From positions 3,038,001-3,102,000 of the forward strand of contig OZ260072.1 in the NCBI GenBank assembly GCA_965284315.1: 64,000 nucleotides of DNA. The letters run 5' to 3'. This DNA comes from PCRC01 sp017848435. Lineage in GTDB: Bacteria > Pseudomonadota > Gammaproteobacteria > Burkholderiales > Burkholderiaceae_C. Each line of letters opens with the position of its first letter. The stretch's first letter is position 1. The notes beneath the pieces were generated by a model. It made no database searches. It saw only the letters and a program-made list of their open reading frames with translations, and had not been told where the DNA came from. Made by a program: the position numbers and the translations under genes. Shown in pieces: positions 17,105-25,492 of the stretch.

Positions 17105-18480
17105 GCGGACTCCCGGAGAAGCGGCAGCCGCACCTGCACCTGCCAGCCATGCGGCTGGCGCACCTGGGTGGCGATCTCACCCCCCAGTGCCAGCACCCGC
17201 TCGTGCATGCCCAGCAGGCCATGGCCCGGTGCGTGGGCTGGCACGCTGCGGACTTGGCCGTTGTCCACCACCACCAGCCGCACCTCGTCCTCCGTCACCG
17301 CCAGCGCCACATCAACCTGGGTCGCCTGGCCGTGGCGCAGCGCATTCGTCAGACTTTCCTGCACCAGCCGGTACAGGTGGACCGCCATCGCGTCCGGCAC
17401 CCGGTCCACCGGCCCGGTGGTCTGCAAAGCGCATTGGCAGCGGCCGCCCGCACGGTGGCGCCAGCCCTCCAGCATCTGCCGCAGGCTGGCCTCCAGGCCA
17501 AAGGCGTCCAGACCCGGCGGGCGCAGGCGCCGCACCAGGTGCTGCAAGGTGTCCATCATGGCGGTGGTCGCGCGGCTGATGGCGTCGGTGCAGGCCACCA
17601 GGCCCGGCAGCGACTCGCGCGCCACCTCGCCGGCATAGGCGGCCTCGGCGTTGATGGACGCCAGGCTCTGCCCGAACTCGTCGTGCAGTTCGCGGGACAG
17701 GTGGCGCCGCTCTTCTTCGCGCACCCGCAACAGGCGGTCGGCCAGTTCGCGCTGGCCGGCAATGGTGTGCTGCAGGCGATCGGCGAGCTGGTTGAACACC
17801 GTGCCGATGCGTTCCAGTTCCACCAGCGCGAAATGCGGCATGCGGGCCTGCAGGTCGCCGCCTTCCATGCGGGCCAGCGTGGCCAGCATGGTGTGGGTGG
17901 GGCGCAGGGCCCGCCCCACCGTGGCATGCACCGCGATGCCGACCAGCACCAGCCCGGCCGTGATCGCCAGCAGCAGCTGCCATTGCTGCCACAGCCGGTC
18001 GGCCTCGGCCTGGAGGTGAGGCGACACCACCATTTCGCCAACCTTGATGCCGGGGTAACGGTCCAGCCGTATCCGGGCCACCGACACACCGTGCAACGCA
18101 CGGGCCAGCACCGCGGCCACCAGCGGCGGTGCGCTGCCGGCTGCGCCGAAGCAGCGCTGCGACAAGGCCTGGCCGTGGATGTCGGTCACCAGCACGCAGA
18201 ACGGCAGCAACTGGCCCAGGCCCTGGAACACCTCCAGGTCCACCGGCGCCAGCGGGTACTGGAACTCGCCGGGGGCAAAGCGCAACTCCTTCAATGCAAA
18301 CTGGCCCAGCGTGCCACCGAGCCGACCGAGGTCGGTGGCGATGCGCTCGCGGGCCTGGGCCAGCGCATACAGCCCGGCCAGCCCGGCGATCAGCAGCGTG
18401 CTGGCCACGATGCCCCAGAACAGGCGACGCTTGAGGTTCAGCACGGGCGCGGCAGAAAACAGAGGTGTCAAAACACGCAT
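17101..18480 (-). CDS. Sensor histidine kinase, HisKA_3 (NarX/UhpB) type
   Basis: Membrane sensor that phosphorylates the overlapping response regulator. Of about 459 aa, residues 15-40 and about 180-200 are membrane helices bounding a periplasmic sensor of about 140 aa; a HAMP segment follows (RALRPTHTMLATLARMEGGD), then the HisKA_3 phosphorylation helix RHLSRELHDEFGQSLASINA with the His, and an ATPase domain ending GHGLLGMHERVLALGGEI. I prefer the ATG at 18480; an in-frame TTG at 18501 is also possible. The signal sensed cannot be told. Confidence 0.93.
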   Translation of the reverse strand: MRVLTPLFSAAPVLNLKRRLFWGIVASTLLIAGLAGLYALAQARERIATDLGRLGGTLGQFALKELRFAPGEFQYPLAPVDLEVFQGLGQLLPFCVLVTDIHGQALSQRCFGAAGSAPPLVAAVLARALHGVSVARIRLDRYPGIKVGEMVVSPHLQAEADRLWQQWQLLLAITAGLVLVGIAVHATVGRALRPTHTMLATLARMEGGDLQARMPHFALVELERIGTVFNQLADRLQHTIAGQRELADRLLRVREEERRHLSRELHDEFGQSLASINAEAAYAGEVARESLPGLVACTDAISRATTAMMDTLQHLVRRLRPPGLDAFGLEASLRQMLEGWRHRAGGRCQCALQTTGPVDRVPDAMAVHLYRLVQESLTNALRHGQATQVDVALAVTEDEVRLVVVDNGQVRSVPAHAPGHGLLGMHERVLALGGEIATQVRQPHGWQVQVRLPLLRESA

Positions 18481-18519
18481 GGCCCGATATTGTGGTGGCA
18501 AACACCACTGCCTCCCCGG

Positions 18520-19899
18520 CTAGCGCCGCCCGTGCGGGCCATCGCGAGACTCGGTGGCCATGGTGGCGGGGGCCGAAAAATGCAGCGCCAAATACTGCCG
18601 GGCCTCGGGCACCCCCTCGCGGCCAGCCCGCTCCAGCCAGTGCCGGGCCGCCACCACGTCCTGCGCCACCCCCTGGCCCTGGTGCAGGGCGACACCGTAG
18701 TGGTAGCGGGCCAGCGCGCCATAGCCGGCGGCATCGTCGCTTTCGGCGCCGCGGCGCATCAGGGCCGTGGCCCGCACCAGGTCGCGTGGCGCCCCCACAC
18801 CGCTCTCCAGGATCTGCGCCAGCCACAGCATGGAGTAGACGTCGTTCCAGCGGGCGATGCAGTCCTCGAAGATCTGGATCGCTGCCGCGTGGTCGCCGGT
18901 CTTGTCGGCCACGTAGCCGTACAGGCACTTGAAGCGGCTGGTGCTGTGCACATGGGCGCCGTAGCTGAACTCGTTGCCCGAGCGGTCGCGCGACGGTGTG
19001 GCCTCGGGGGCGTCCACCGGCGCGGCGGGCTGCCACAGCGGGTCGACATAAGGTGTGCCGTCGGGCCGCAGCCAGGCGCTGTGCCGCCCGGTGGCCAGAA
19101 AGCTGCGCGCATCGGCATTGCCGGCGGCCGCCAGCGACTCGAACAAGGCCCGGCCCTGGGCCCGGTCGGCCGCCACGCCCACACCAAAGTACAGCGCGGT
19201 GGCGTAGTGCAGCCGCCCCATTGCCGCGTAGCCCGGGGTGTCGCTTTCGGCGGCCTGGCGCAGAAACTCGGTCATGCGCTCCGGGCGGCGCGGCACGCCG
19301 TAGCCGTTGTCGTAAAAGCTGGCCAGGCGGATCAGGCCGCCCGCGTGTTTCTCGGCCACGCAGGCGGCCAGGATCTTCAGCGAGCTTTCGAAGTCCCCGC
19401 ATTTCTCCAGCTCGAACAACGCCGACGAGAACTGCCCCGCCCCGTAGCGGCAGGTGGGGGCCTGTTGCCCCGCATCGGCTTCGGCCAGGGCCTCGGGCGT
19501 GGCCTGCGGGCCCTGGCACAAGGGGTTGTCCGGCGGCGTGGCTAGCGCCCGCTGCGCCACCCGGGCCATCCAGTCGGCCGCCAGCTGCGGGTCGGTGCCG
19601 TCGGTCTGCCATTGGAGACGGCTGCCCCCGCCCTGCGCGTCCCAGTCGACACCGATGTGCACCGGGCCGGCACCCGGCAGCCGCAGGGTGGTCTCAAAGC
19701 GGTCGGCATCCTGCGCCAGCACCGGCAGTGCATCGGCCTCGGCCTGCCGCTGCAGCGCCTGCCAGGCCCGCACCGGGGCCACGTCCACCGGCACCGTCAG
19801 CGGGCTGGCGGCGCCTGCCGCATGGGCCGACAGTGCCAGCAACAAACCACCGACCAGCAACCCAGCACGGGCCAGATGGGAAAACAACAACGGGTTCAT
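18520..19899 (-). CDS. Exported Sel1-like repeat protein
   Basis: 459-aa protein with an N-terminal signal peptide (LARAGLLVGGLLLALSAHAAG) and no lipobox. The first ~130 residues look like a beta-rich domain I do not recognise; the rest contains Sel1/TPR-type helical repeats such as ARYHYGVALHQGQGVAQDVV and GRLHYATALYFGVGVAADRA. Six or more cysteines in the mature part suggest periplasmic disulfides. Sel1 proteins mediate protein contacts. It starts 3 bp after the DUF3047 gene and is followed 39 bp later by the sensor kinase, so all four may be one unit. Confidence 0.8.
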   Translation of the reverse strand: MNPLLFSHLARAGLLVGGLLLALSAHAAGAASPLTVPVDVAPVRAWQALQRQAEADALPVLAQDADRFETTLRLPGAGPVHIGVDWDAQGGGSRLQWQTDGTDPQLAADWMARVAQRALATPPDNPLCQGPQATPEALAEADAGQQAPTCRYGAGQFSSALFELEKCGDFESSLKILAACVAEKHAGGLIRLASFYDNGYGVPRRPERMTEFLRQAAESDTPGYAAMGRLHYATALYFGVGVAADRAQGRALFESLAAAGNADARSFLATGRHSAWLRPDGTPYVDPLWQPAAPVDAPEATPSRDRSGNEFSYGAHVHSTSRFKCLYGYVADKTGDHAAAIQIFEDCIARWNDVYSMLWLAQILESGVGAPRDLVRATALMRRGAESDDAAGYGALARYHYGVALHQGQGVAQDVVAARHWLERAGREGVPEARQYLALHFSAPATMATESRDGPHGRR

Positions 19900-19902
19900 G
19901 CT

Positions 19903-21081
19903 TCACCACACTTTCAGTTGCCGGGCGCCGTTCTGCAGGCGGATGTCGGCCAGTTGCGCGGTGCCGGTCTGGCGACCAAACACGCTGTTGGCAATGACCC
20001 AGACCCGGGTGATGCGGCGTGGCATGGGCCCGCCAACGGCGCGCCGGTAGTCCTCCCACACATTCACATCCTCGTTCAGCCACTTCTGCAGGTCGCCACT
20101 GCCGGAGCGGGCCACGATGTGGGTTTCCCGGTCTTTCCAGCCCGCCAGCGGGCAGCGGAAACTCAGGCCCACCGGCAGCTCGCGGCTCCACAGGTAGGTC
20201 AGGTCCTGGCCGTTGTCGAATTCCACGGCAATGCTCAGATAGTCATGGTGAATGGGGCTGTTCTCCGGGCCCAGGGCCGGCAGGGCGTCGATGCGCCAGG
20301 ACCATTGCAAGCGGGTCTGTGGCGTCAGCACCTGCTGCACCGGTTTCTGCAAGATGGCGACGTCCTTGTGGGTGTGTACACCCAGACGGGGGCTGGCAGG
20401 GCCGCCATCGGCGCTGGGGGCCACCGTCTTGAAAATGTCCGCCGGACCCAGCTCCCACAGGTACTGCCAGCCGGCAGGTGCCGTCGCCGGATGGGCCAAC
20501 CGTTCGCGCTCGGCCGCGGGCCATGCCGGCGCGTCGGCCTGTGCGGCCAGCCGGCCCAGTTCGGCCGGTACGTCGGCCCCCTTGGCCCAGCGGATCACAG
20601 CGATGTGCACACCGCCCCCAGCGTCGGGGTTCACCGCTGCTGGTTCGCCGGTGTAGCGCCCCTGGCGGTCCAGCCAGCGGGTGGGCAGGTTCTTCAACTG
20701 CAGGGTGCCCGACTCGCGGGCGGTGAAGGTGTCGGTGTTGCGCGCGCCGCGAGCGATCTGGCCACGGTCGCCGATGCGGTGCCAGACCTGCAGATAAGGC
20801 TCCAGCGCCAGCTGGTGCTGACGCGACAGCCACACCTGGCCCGTCAGCACCAGGGTGATGCGCTCCCCCGGCTGGACCTGCATGCCGGTGTCTTGCCACG
20901 GTCCCACGTCGGCGCTCAGGTGCAGCACCTTGAGCCCGGCCACGGCCTGGCCCGCCAGCGGTGCCAGCACCGTCTTGATCTGCCGCTCGAACGCGTCGTG
21001 GCCTGTACCGTCCGACGCGATGGCCCAGCCCGTCTGGGCCAGACACAGCGCCACCACCACCCTCCCCATCCATTTCCGCAT
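19903..21081 (-). CDS. DUF3047-like exported protein
   Basis: 392-aa protein with a signal peptide (RVVVALCLAQTGWAIA). The C-terminal half carries features of DUF3047: ISIAVEFDNGQDLTYLWSRE, then VGLSFRCPLAGWKDRETHIV, then NVWEDYRRAVGG and RVWVIANSVFGRQTG. The middle part resembles a lectin-like or jelly-roll beta domain (VQPGERITLVLTGQVWLSR), which is an impression only. Start at 21081 because GGAG lies 6 bases before it; further in-frame codons to 21228 are not supported. Function of DUF3047 is unknown. It is co-directional with the Sel1 gene 3 bp downstream. Confidence 0.75.
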   Translation of the reverse strand: MRKWMGRVVVALCLAQTGWAIASDGTGHDAFERQIKTVLAPLAGQAVAGLKVLHLSADVGPWQDTGMQVQPGERITLVLTGQVWLSRQHQLALEPYLQVWHRIGDRGQIARGARNTDTFTARESGTLQLKNLPTRWLDRQGRYTGEPAAVNPDAGGGVHIAVIRWAKGADVPAELGRLAAQADAPAWPAAERERLAHPATAPAGWQYLWELGPADIFKTVAPSADGGPASPRLGVHTHKDVAILQKPVQQVLTPQTRLQWSWRIDALPALGPENSPIHHDYLSIAVEFDNGQDLTYLWSRELPVGLSFRCPLAGWKDRETHIVARSGSGDLQKWLNEDVNVWEDYRRAVGGPMPRRITRVWVIANSVFGRQTGTAQLADIRLQNGARQLKVW

Positions 21082-21451
21082 GTTCCGCTCCTGAGTTGTG
21101 TTGCCAGCGGCCCGTCCACACGACGAGCCGGGCGCCATGCTAGGCAGCCCAGGCCAGAAAAAACCGCCCGCACGCCAGCGCAGGCAAATTGCCCGGGGCC
21201 CAGCGGGCCTGGAACCCATGTGAAGCAACGGCTGGGCAGGGTGGGCCTGTCAAGGCGAAAGGCCCCTGCCCCGGAAGCCTGGCGGCGCTCACGGCACAAA
21301 AAAATGCCCGTATACTGCCAACCACAGGCTGCAAGCACAGCCCTGTACCATCGGTGCAGCAAGGGGAAACAAGGCCAACAAAAATCCTGGTTTCCCCATG
21401 AAAATCAAGCACTTATAACGGCAACCCATTGAAACCAACAGGTTGCTGAGT
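21082..21451. other. Intergenic region between the DUF3047 gene and tRNA-Gly
   Basis: 370 bp without a supportable gene. It includes an 8-base perfect inverted repeat GGGGAAAC/GTTTCCCC (21363-21370 and 21390-21397, 19-base loop) and a TATAAC (21414-21419) 17 bases after TTTCCC that may serve tRNA-Gly. Promoters for the minus-strand DUF3047 gene must also lie here; I cannot single one out. Confidence 0.5.
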
Positions 21452-21525
21452 GCGGGTGTAGTTCAATGGTAGAACGGCAGCTTCCCAAGCTTCATACGAG
21501 GGTTCGATTCCCTTCACCCGCTCCA
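21452..21525 (+). tRNA. tRNA-Gly (anticodon CCC)
   Basis: A 74-base cloverleaf. The acceptor stem is GCGGGTG paired with CACCCGC, followed by T and an encoded CCA. The D arm is GTTC/GAAC, the anticodon loop TTCCCAA gives CCC, and the T loop is TTCGATT. It closely resembles E. coli glyU. The anticodon stem GCAGC/GCTTC has one C-T mismatch at its second pair. Confidence 0.95.
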
Positions 21526-21657
21526 GTCCACGCCGCCCAACAGCCTTTGTAGGACAGCGCCGCGACTGTGTGGCCAAACCCTGGGTTTGTGCGTCTTCTT
21601 TCCTAGAATCCGTCCACGGCGCTGGATGCCGATTTCTCCATCAACGAAGGAACACCC

Positions 21658-22143
21658 ATGAACATCAACAAACGTTTTCTGACTGGCACTGCCGCAGCTT
21701 GCCTGGGCATGGTGCTGCTGGCGGGCTGCAACAAGACCCCCACACCGGCGGCTGAAGCCCCGCCTGCTGCTGCACCTGCGGCCGCCGCACCGGCACCCGT
21801 GGCAGCGCCCACCGGCTCGATCACGATCACCGAGCCAGCCGATGGCGCCACCGTGTCGTCGCCGTTCAAGGTCAAGTTTGGCGCTGAAGGCGTGAAGATC
21901 GAACCCGCTGGTGCCATTGCCGCCGGCTCGGGTCACCACCACCTGCTGATCAACACCGGCCCGATCGCCGAAGGCCAGACCATTCAGATGGACGACACCC
22001 ACCTGCACTACGGCAAGGCCCAGACCGAAGCCGACATCACCCTGGCACCGGGCAAGTACAAGCTCACCGCCCAGCTCGCCAACGGCGCCCACCAGTCTTA
22101 TGGTGAGAAGTTGAGCAAGACGATCGAAATCACGGTCAAGTAA
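21658..22143 (+). CDS. DUF4399 lipoprotein
   Basis: 161-aa lipoprotein: signal peptide with lipobox LLAGC (Cys at residue 24), an Ala/Pro-rich linker, and the DUF4399 domain with ITEPADGATVSSPFKVKFG, PAGAIAAGSGHHHLLINT and DDTHLHYGKAQTEADITLAP. The triple His and the repeated His/Asp suggest metal or polar-ligand binding, but function is not established for the family. GAAGGA lies 7 bases before the ATG. It is a single gene between the tRNA and a convergent diguanylate cyclase. Confidence 0.92.
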   Translation: MNINKRFLTGTAAACLGMVLLAGCNKTPTPAAEAPPAAAPAAAAPAPVAAPTGSITITEPADGATVSSPFKVKFGAEGVKIEPAGAIAAGSGHHHLLINTGPIAEGQTIQMDDTHLHYGKAQTEADITLAPGKYKLTAQLANGAHQSYGEKLSKTIEITVK

Positions 22144-22163
22144 ACGCTTCGCCAACCGTCGCA

Positions 22164-22200
22164 TTCCCGGCACCGGGCTCAGGCACGCCTTGGCCGGGAA
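22164..22200. terminator. Possible bidirectional terminator
   Basis: TTCCCGGC (22164-22171) and GCCGGGAA (22193-22200) form an 8-bp perfect stem with a 21-base loop between the convergent DUF4399 and diguanylate cyclase genes. There is no T-run on either side, so intrinsic termination is uncertain. Confidence 0.35.
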
Positions 22201-22213
22201 CTCGCTTGGGGCT

Positions 22214-23884
22214 TCAGGCGGCCCGGAGTTGGGACGCTGAGAAAATGCGGTTTTTTCCCAGGCGTTTGGCGTCGTACATGGCCTCGTCGGCACAGCGCAA
22301 CAGGCCCGCAATGTCGGTGTCGGTGTCGCTGCTGTAGGCGATGCCAACGCTGCACCCCACGCCCATGCCAATGGCCGCCACAGCGGCGATGATCCTCGCT
22401 GCGAGCGCCTGTGCGATGGCGGCAACGGCTTCATCCGGCGCACACAGGCAGACCACAAACTCGTCGCCACCAAACCGGCCCACGATGTCGGATTGACGGC
22501 TGCTTGCCAGCAGCGCCTCTGCGGTGCGCACCAGCACGTGGTCGCCCGACTCATGGCCGGAGGCATCATTGACCTGCTTGAAATTGTCCAGGTCAACAAA
22601 CAGCAGCGCTATCTGGTGGCCGGCAGGCATGCTGCGGAGCATGCCATCGCCTTGCGCCAGAAACAGGCTGCGGCCGGCCAAACCCGTCAGACCATCCCGT
22701 TGTGCACTGACAAGCTCTGCAACAACCTCCTGCTGCCTTTGCTCTGTATGCGACAGCAAGGCGCTGATCTGGCGGGCCCGGCGGTCGGCAGTTTTCAAGG
22801 ACTTCGCCATGTCATCGAGCTCAACGATCCGGCTGCGCAATGCCGGTACCGCGTCACCGCGCTGCAGCGCGTGTGTACTGGCGGCGACAGCAGAAACCCA
22901 ACGCGTGATGCGCCGCGCCAGCGCGAATGCCGCCGTCACGCCCAGGACAGTGAAGACACCCCCCACAACCATCAACATGCCCAGCGATCGGTTGAGTGGC
23001 TGGTTGAGCGAAGCCGAGGGAACGCTCACCACCATCTTCCAGCCCCAGGGCTGCAGGGGAACAATGTCGGTCTTGACCTCGATGCCGTCCTTGGTGATAC
23101 CGTCACCCAGTCCGTAGGCGCCCGCCTTCAGTTTGGCCATCAGGGTGGTCGATACGTTCTGCCCAACAAAACGCTCTGGCGCGTGGGTGCGCGCCAGAAT
23201 CTTGCCCTGCTGATCCACGATGACGGCAACCCAGTCTTCAGGCAGTTTTTGCTGCGCCAGAAGCTGGTTGAAAGAGTCGCTGGTGAGTACCATCAACAGG
23301 GTGTAAGCCACCTTGTCCCCCTGGTGGATCGGCACACCCAGCGACATCACGGCCTTGTTGGAATACGGGCCAGTGAACAGGCCGGACACTGCGGGCTGAC
23401 CGGTGGCAAACACGGCATCGCTGGTGTCGGTGTTGCGTGGTTTGGCCAAGACCTCCCCCAGAGGACGGCGGGTGAAAAAAACCATTCGCCGGTCGGTATT
23501 GACCAAGGCGATCCCCGTGATTCCGGGGTTCATTTCGGCCACACGTTGCGCGTGTGCGTACAGCACCGGGATGTTCTCGGTCACCGCAGCGTTGGAGGTG
23601 GCCAGCGCACTCAAGTACCCGATCGCGGTGCCAAGGCGTTCACTGACAGCGTGTCCGGTGGATTCCGCGCGCTGGGCCAGTTCCGCCATGACGGCGTTCT
23701 GACGGGCTCTGTGCATTTCCAGCGTGGTCAGAACGGTGAAGACAAACACGGGCACCAGCACCAGCAAGACCAGGGTCACCAGCCAGCTGCGCAAGCTGAG
23801 CCGGAACCGTTCTTTGGTTCTTTGACTGCCCACCGGGGCAACGCCTAAAGCGGCGTCTGGCATTGGATGCCGGAGGGTGTTCAT
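22214..23884 (-). CDS. Membrane-bound diguanylate cyclase with periplasmic sensor
   Basis: Makes the second messenger cyclic di-GMP from GTP. The 556-aa protein has a membrane helix near residues 34-53 (WLVTLVLLVLVPVFVFTVL), a periplasmic region of about 230 aa of the double-Cache type, a second helix (LGMLMVVGGVFTVLGVTAAF), a short linker, and a C-terminal GGDEF domain. The active-site loop is RFGGDEF, and RQSD five residues before it is a complete product-inhibition I-site. There is no EAL domain. I chose the ATG at 23884, since upstream in-frame ATGs lack family features; the ribosome site is weak. Confidence 0.94.
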   Translation of the reverse strand: MNTLRHPMPDAALGVAPVGSQRTKERFRLSLRSWLVTLVLLVLVPVFVFTVLTTLEMHRARQNAVMAELAQRAESTGHAVSERLGTAIGYLSALATSNAAVTENIPVLYAHAQRVAEMNPGITGIALVNTDRRMVFFTRRPLGEVLAKPRNTDTSDAVFATGQPAVSGLFTGPYSNKAVMSLGVPIHQGDKVAYTLLMVLTSDSFNQLLAQQKLPEDWVAVIVDQQGKILARTHAPERFVGQNVSTTLMAKLKAGAYGLGDGITKDGIEVKTDIVPLQPWGWKMVVSVPSASLNQPLNRSLGMLMVVGGVFTVLGVTAAFALARRITRWVSAVAASTHALQRGDAVPALRSRIVELDDMAKSLKTADRRARQISALLSHTEQRQQEVVAELVSAQRDGLTGLAGRSLFLAQGDGMLRSMPAGHQIALLFVDLDNFKQVNDASGHESGDHVLVRTAEALLASSRQSDIVGRFGGDEFVVCLCAPDEAVAAIAQALAARIIAAVAAIGMGVGCSVGIAYSSDTDTDIAGLLRCADEAMYDAKRLGKNRIFSASQLRAA

Positions 23885-24012
23885 GGTGACGCGCGGGAGC
23901 GCAGGAAATACGGCAAGCGAAGGAGGTCGTATTTTTAGCAGCAATCCAAAATGCCAAGGCGTCAAAAACAGCGCCATTCAACCGCCTTACTTTCTGATCA
24001 CGCCACACACGG

Positions 24013-24056
24013 GAAAAAGAAATCCCCTGGGTCGGCCAACGCCGAACCCAGGGGAT
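24013..24056 (-). terminator. Intrinsic terminator after scoAB
   Basis: Read on the minus strand: a 12-bp perfect stem AATCCCCTGGGT/ACCCAGGGGATT (24021-24056) extended inside by CGGC/GCCG with one bulge and a 4-base loop, followed by TTTCTTTTT. It lies 25 bases past the scoB stop. Confidence 0.85.
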
Positions 24057-24080
24057 TGGGGAGAGCGAGCGCGGTTGAGT

Positions 24081-24719
24081 TCAGACCAGCGTCACACCGG
24101 TCTTGGACTGCAGCACCTCGCGGGTCACGCCCGGCGCCAGCTCCACCAGCTTCAGGCCCTCGGGGGTGACGTCCATCACCGCGAGGTCGGTGATGATGCG
24201 GTCGACCACGCCCACGCCGGTGAGCGGCAAGGTGCACTGCGGCAGGATCTTCAGGTCTTCGGTGCCGTCTTTTTTCTTGGCCACGTGCTCCATCAGCACG
24301 ATCACGCGCTTCACGCCGGCCACCAGGTCCATGGCGCCGCCCATGCCTTTGACCATCTTGCCGGGGATCATCCAGTTGGCGAGGTCGCCCTTCTCGCTGA
24401 CCTGCATCGCACCCAGAATGCTGAGGTTGATCTTGCCGCCACGGATCATGGCAAAGCTGTCGTGGCTGCCAAAAATGCTGCTGCCCTTGATGGTGGTCAC
24501 GGTTTGTTTACCGGCATTGATGAGGTCGGCGTCGACCTCGTCTTCGGTCGGAAACGGGCCAATGCCCAGCATGCCGTTTTCGCTTTGCAGCCAGACGTCG
24601 ATGTCAGCGCGCACGTGGTTGGCCACCAGCGTGGGCAGGCCAATGCCCAGGTTGACGTAAAAACCGTCTTGCAATTCGGAGGCCGCCTTGGCGGCCATTT
24701 GGTCGTGTGTCCAGCTCAT
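24081..24719 (-). CDS. scoB: 3-oxoacid CoA-transferase subunit B
   Basis: Beta subunit of a class I CoA transferase that swaps CoA between succinyl-CoA and acetoacetate (or another 3-oxoacid). The 212-aa protein has GFYVNLGIGLPTLVANHV and QSENGMLGIGPFP, where the Glu of SENG is the residue that forms the CoA thioester, and GGAMDLVAGVKRVIVLMEH. It starts 2 bp after scoA. Substrate could also be 3-oxoadipate; acetoacetate is favoured because no aromatic-pathway genes are adjacent and PHB genes lie in the window. Confidence 0.92.
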   Translation of the reverse strand: MSWTHDQMAAKAASELQDGFYVNLGIGLPTLVANHVRADIDVWLQSENGMLGIGPFPTEDEVDADLINAGKQTVTTIKGSSIFGSHDSFAMIRGGKINLSILGAMQVSEKGDLANWMIPGKMVKGMGGAMDLVAGVKRVIVLMEHVAKKKDGTEDLKILPQCTLPLTGVGVVDRIITDLAVMDVTPEGLKLVELAPGVTREVLQSKTGVTLV

Positions 24720-24721
24720 GT

Positions 24722-25429
24722 TCAGACCCCTGCCTTTTCGGTGATGGTGCGCTTCTCGATGCGTTTTTCGGGTGTCGGGTTGTGCACGATGCGGTGCACG
24801 TAAATGCCAGGCAGGTGCACCGCGTCGGGCGCGATGTCACCGGTCTCCACCACCTCTTCCACCTCCACGATACAGACCTTGCCGGCCATCGCGGCGGCGG
24901 GGTTGAAGTTGCGTGCGGTCAGGCGGAACTGCAGGTTGCCCGACTTGTCGGCGCGGAAGGCCTTGACCAGCGACACCTGCGGTACCAGCGAGCGTTCCAT
25001 CACATAGGTGTCGCCGTCGAACTCGCGCAGCTCCTTGCCGTCGGCCACGATGGTGCCGACACCGGTCTTGGTGAAGAACGCCGGAATGCCGGCGCCGCCG
25101 GCGCGCAGCTTCTCCGCCAGCGTGCCCTGCGGCGTGAATTCAAGCTCCAGCTCGCCGGCCAGGTACTGGCGCTCGAACTCCTTGTTCTCGCCCACGTAGC
25201 TGGAGATCATTTTCTTGATCTGGCGCGTTTCCAGCAGCTTGCCGAGGCCGAAGCCGTCCACACCGGCGTTGTTGGAAATCACAGTGAGGTTTTTGACGCC
25301 GCTGTCGCGCAGCGCGTCGATCAGGGCCTCGGGGATGCCGCACAGGCCGAAGCCGCCGACCGCCATCAACTGGCCGTCTGCCACAACGCCCTTGAGCGCG
25401 TCTGCAGCGGAGGGATAGAGCTTGTTCAC
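24722..25429 (-). CDS. scoA: 3-oxoacid CoA-transferase subunit A
   Basis: Alpha subunit of the same transferase, 235 aa. GGFGLCGIPEALIDALRDSG is the glycine-rich CoA-binding signature, and EFTPQGTLAEKLRAGGAGIP is typical of the family. The true start is a GTG at 25429 (GTGAACAAGCTC) with GGAG 9 bases upstream; in-frame sequence further out to 25975 overlaps the divergent regulator and is not coding. The 63-bp gap to that regulator contains a perfect inverted repeat. Confidence 0.93.
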   Translation of the reverse strand: MNKLYPSAADALKGVVADGQLMAVGGFGLCGIPEALIDALRDSGVKNLTVISNNAGVDGFGLGKLLETRQIKKMISSYVGENKEFERQYLAGELELEFTPQGTLAEKLRAGGAGIPAFFTKTGVGTIVADGKELREFDGDTYVMERSLVPQVSLVKAFRADKSGNLQFRLTARNFNPAAAMAGKVCIVEVEEVVETGDIAPDAVHLPGIYVHRIVHNPTPEKRIEKRTITEKAGV

Positions 25430-25460
25430 GGATAAGTCTCCTTGCTGGAAAGCCTGAACG

Positions 25461-25486
25461 ATACTACGTAGCCGCTTACGTAGTAT
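25461..25486. promoter_or_regulatory. Perfect 10-6-10 inverted repeat, probable operator
   Basis: ATACTACGTA, a 6-base spacer GCCGCT, and TACGTAGTAT. Each arm also contains the self-complementary TACGTA. It occupies the middle of the 63-bp gap between scoA and the divergent PAS-LuxR gene, the expected place for a dimeric regulator that controls both. Confidence 0.75.
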
Positions 25487-25492
25487 TTCGTA

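Noticed and set aside
17149..19545. 798-codon plus-strand frame across the kinase and Sel1 genes
   Set aside because: It runs over two genes supported by domain motifs and has no motif itself.
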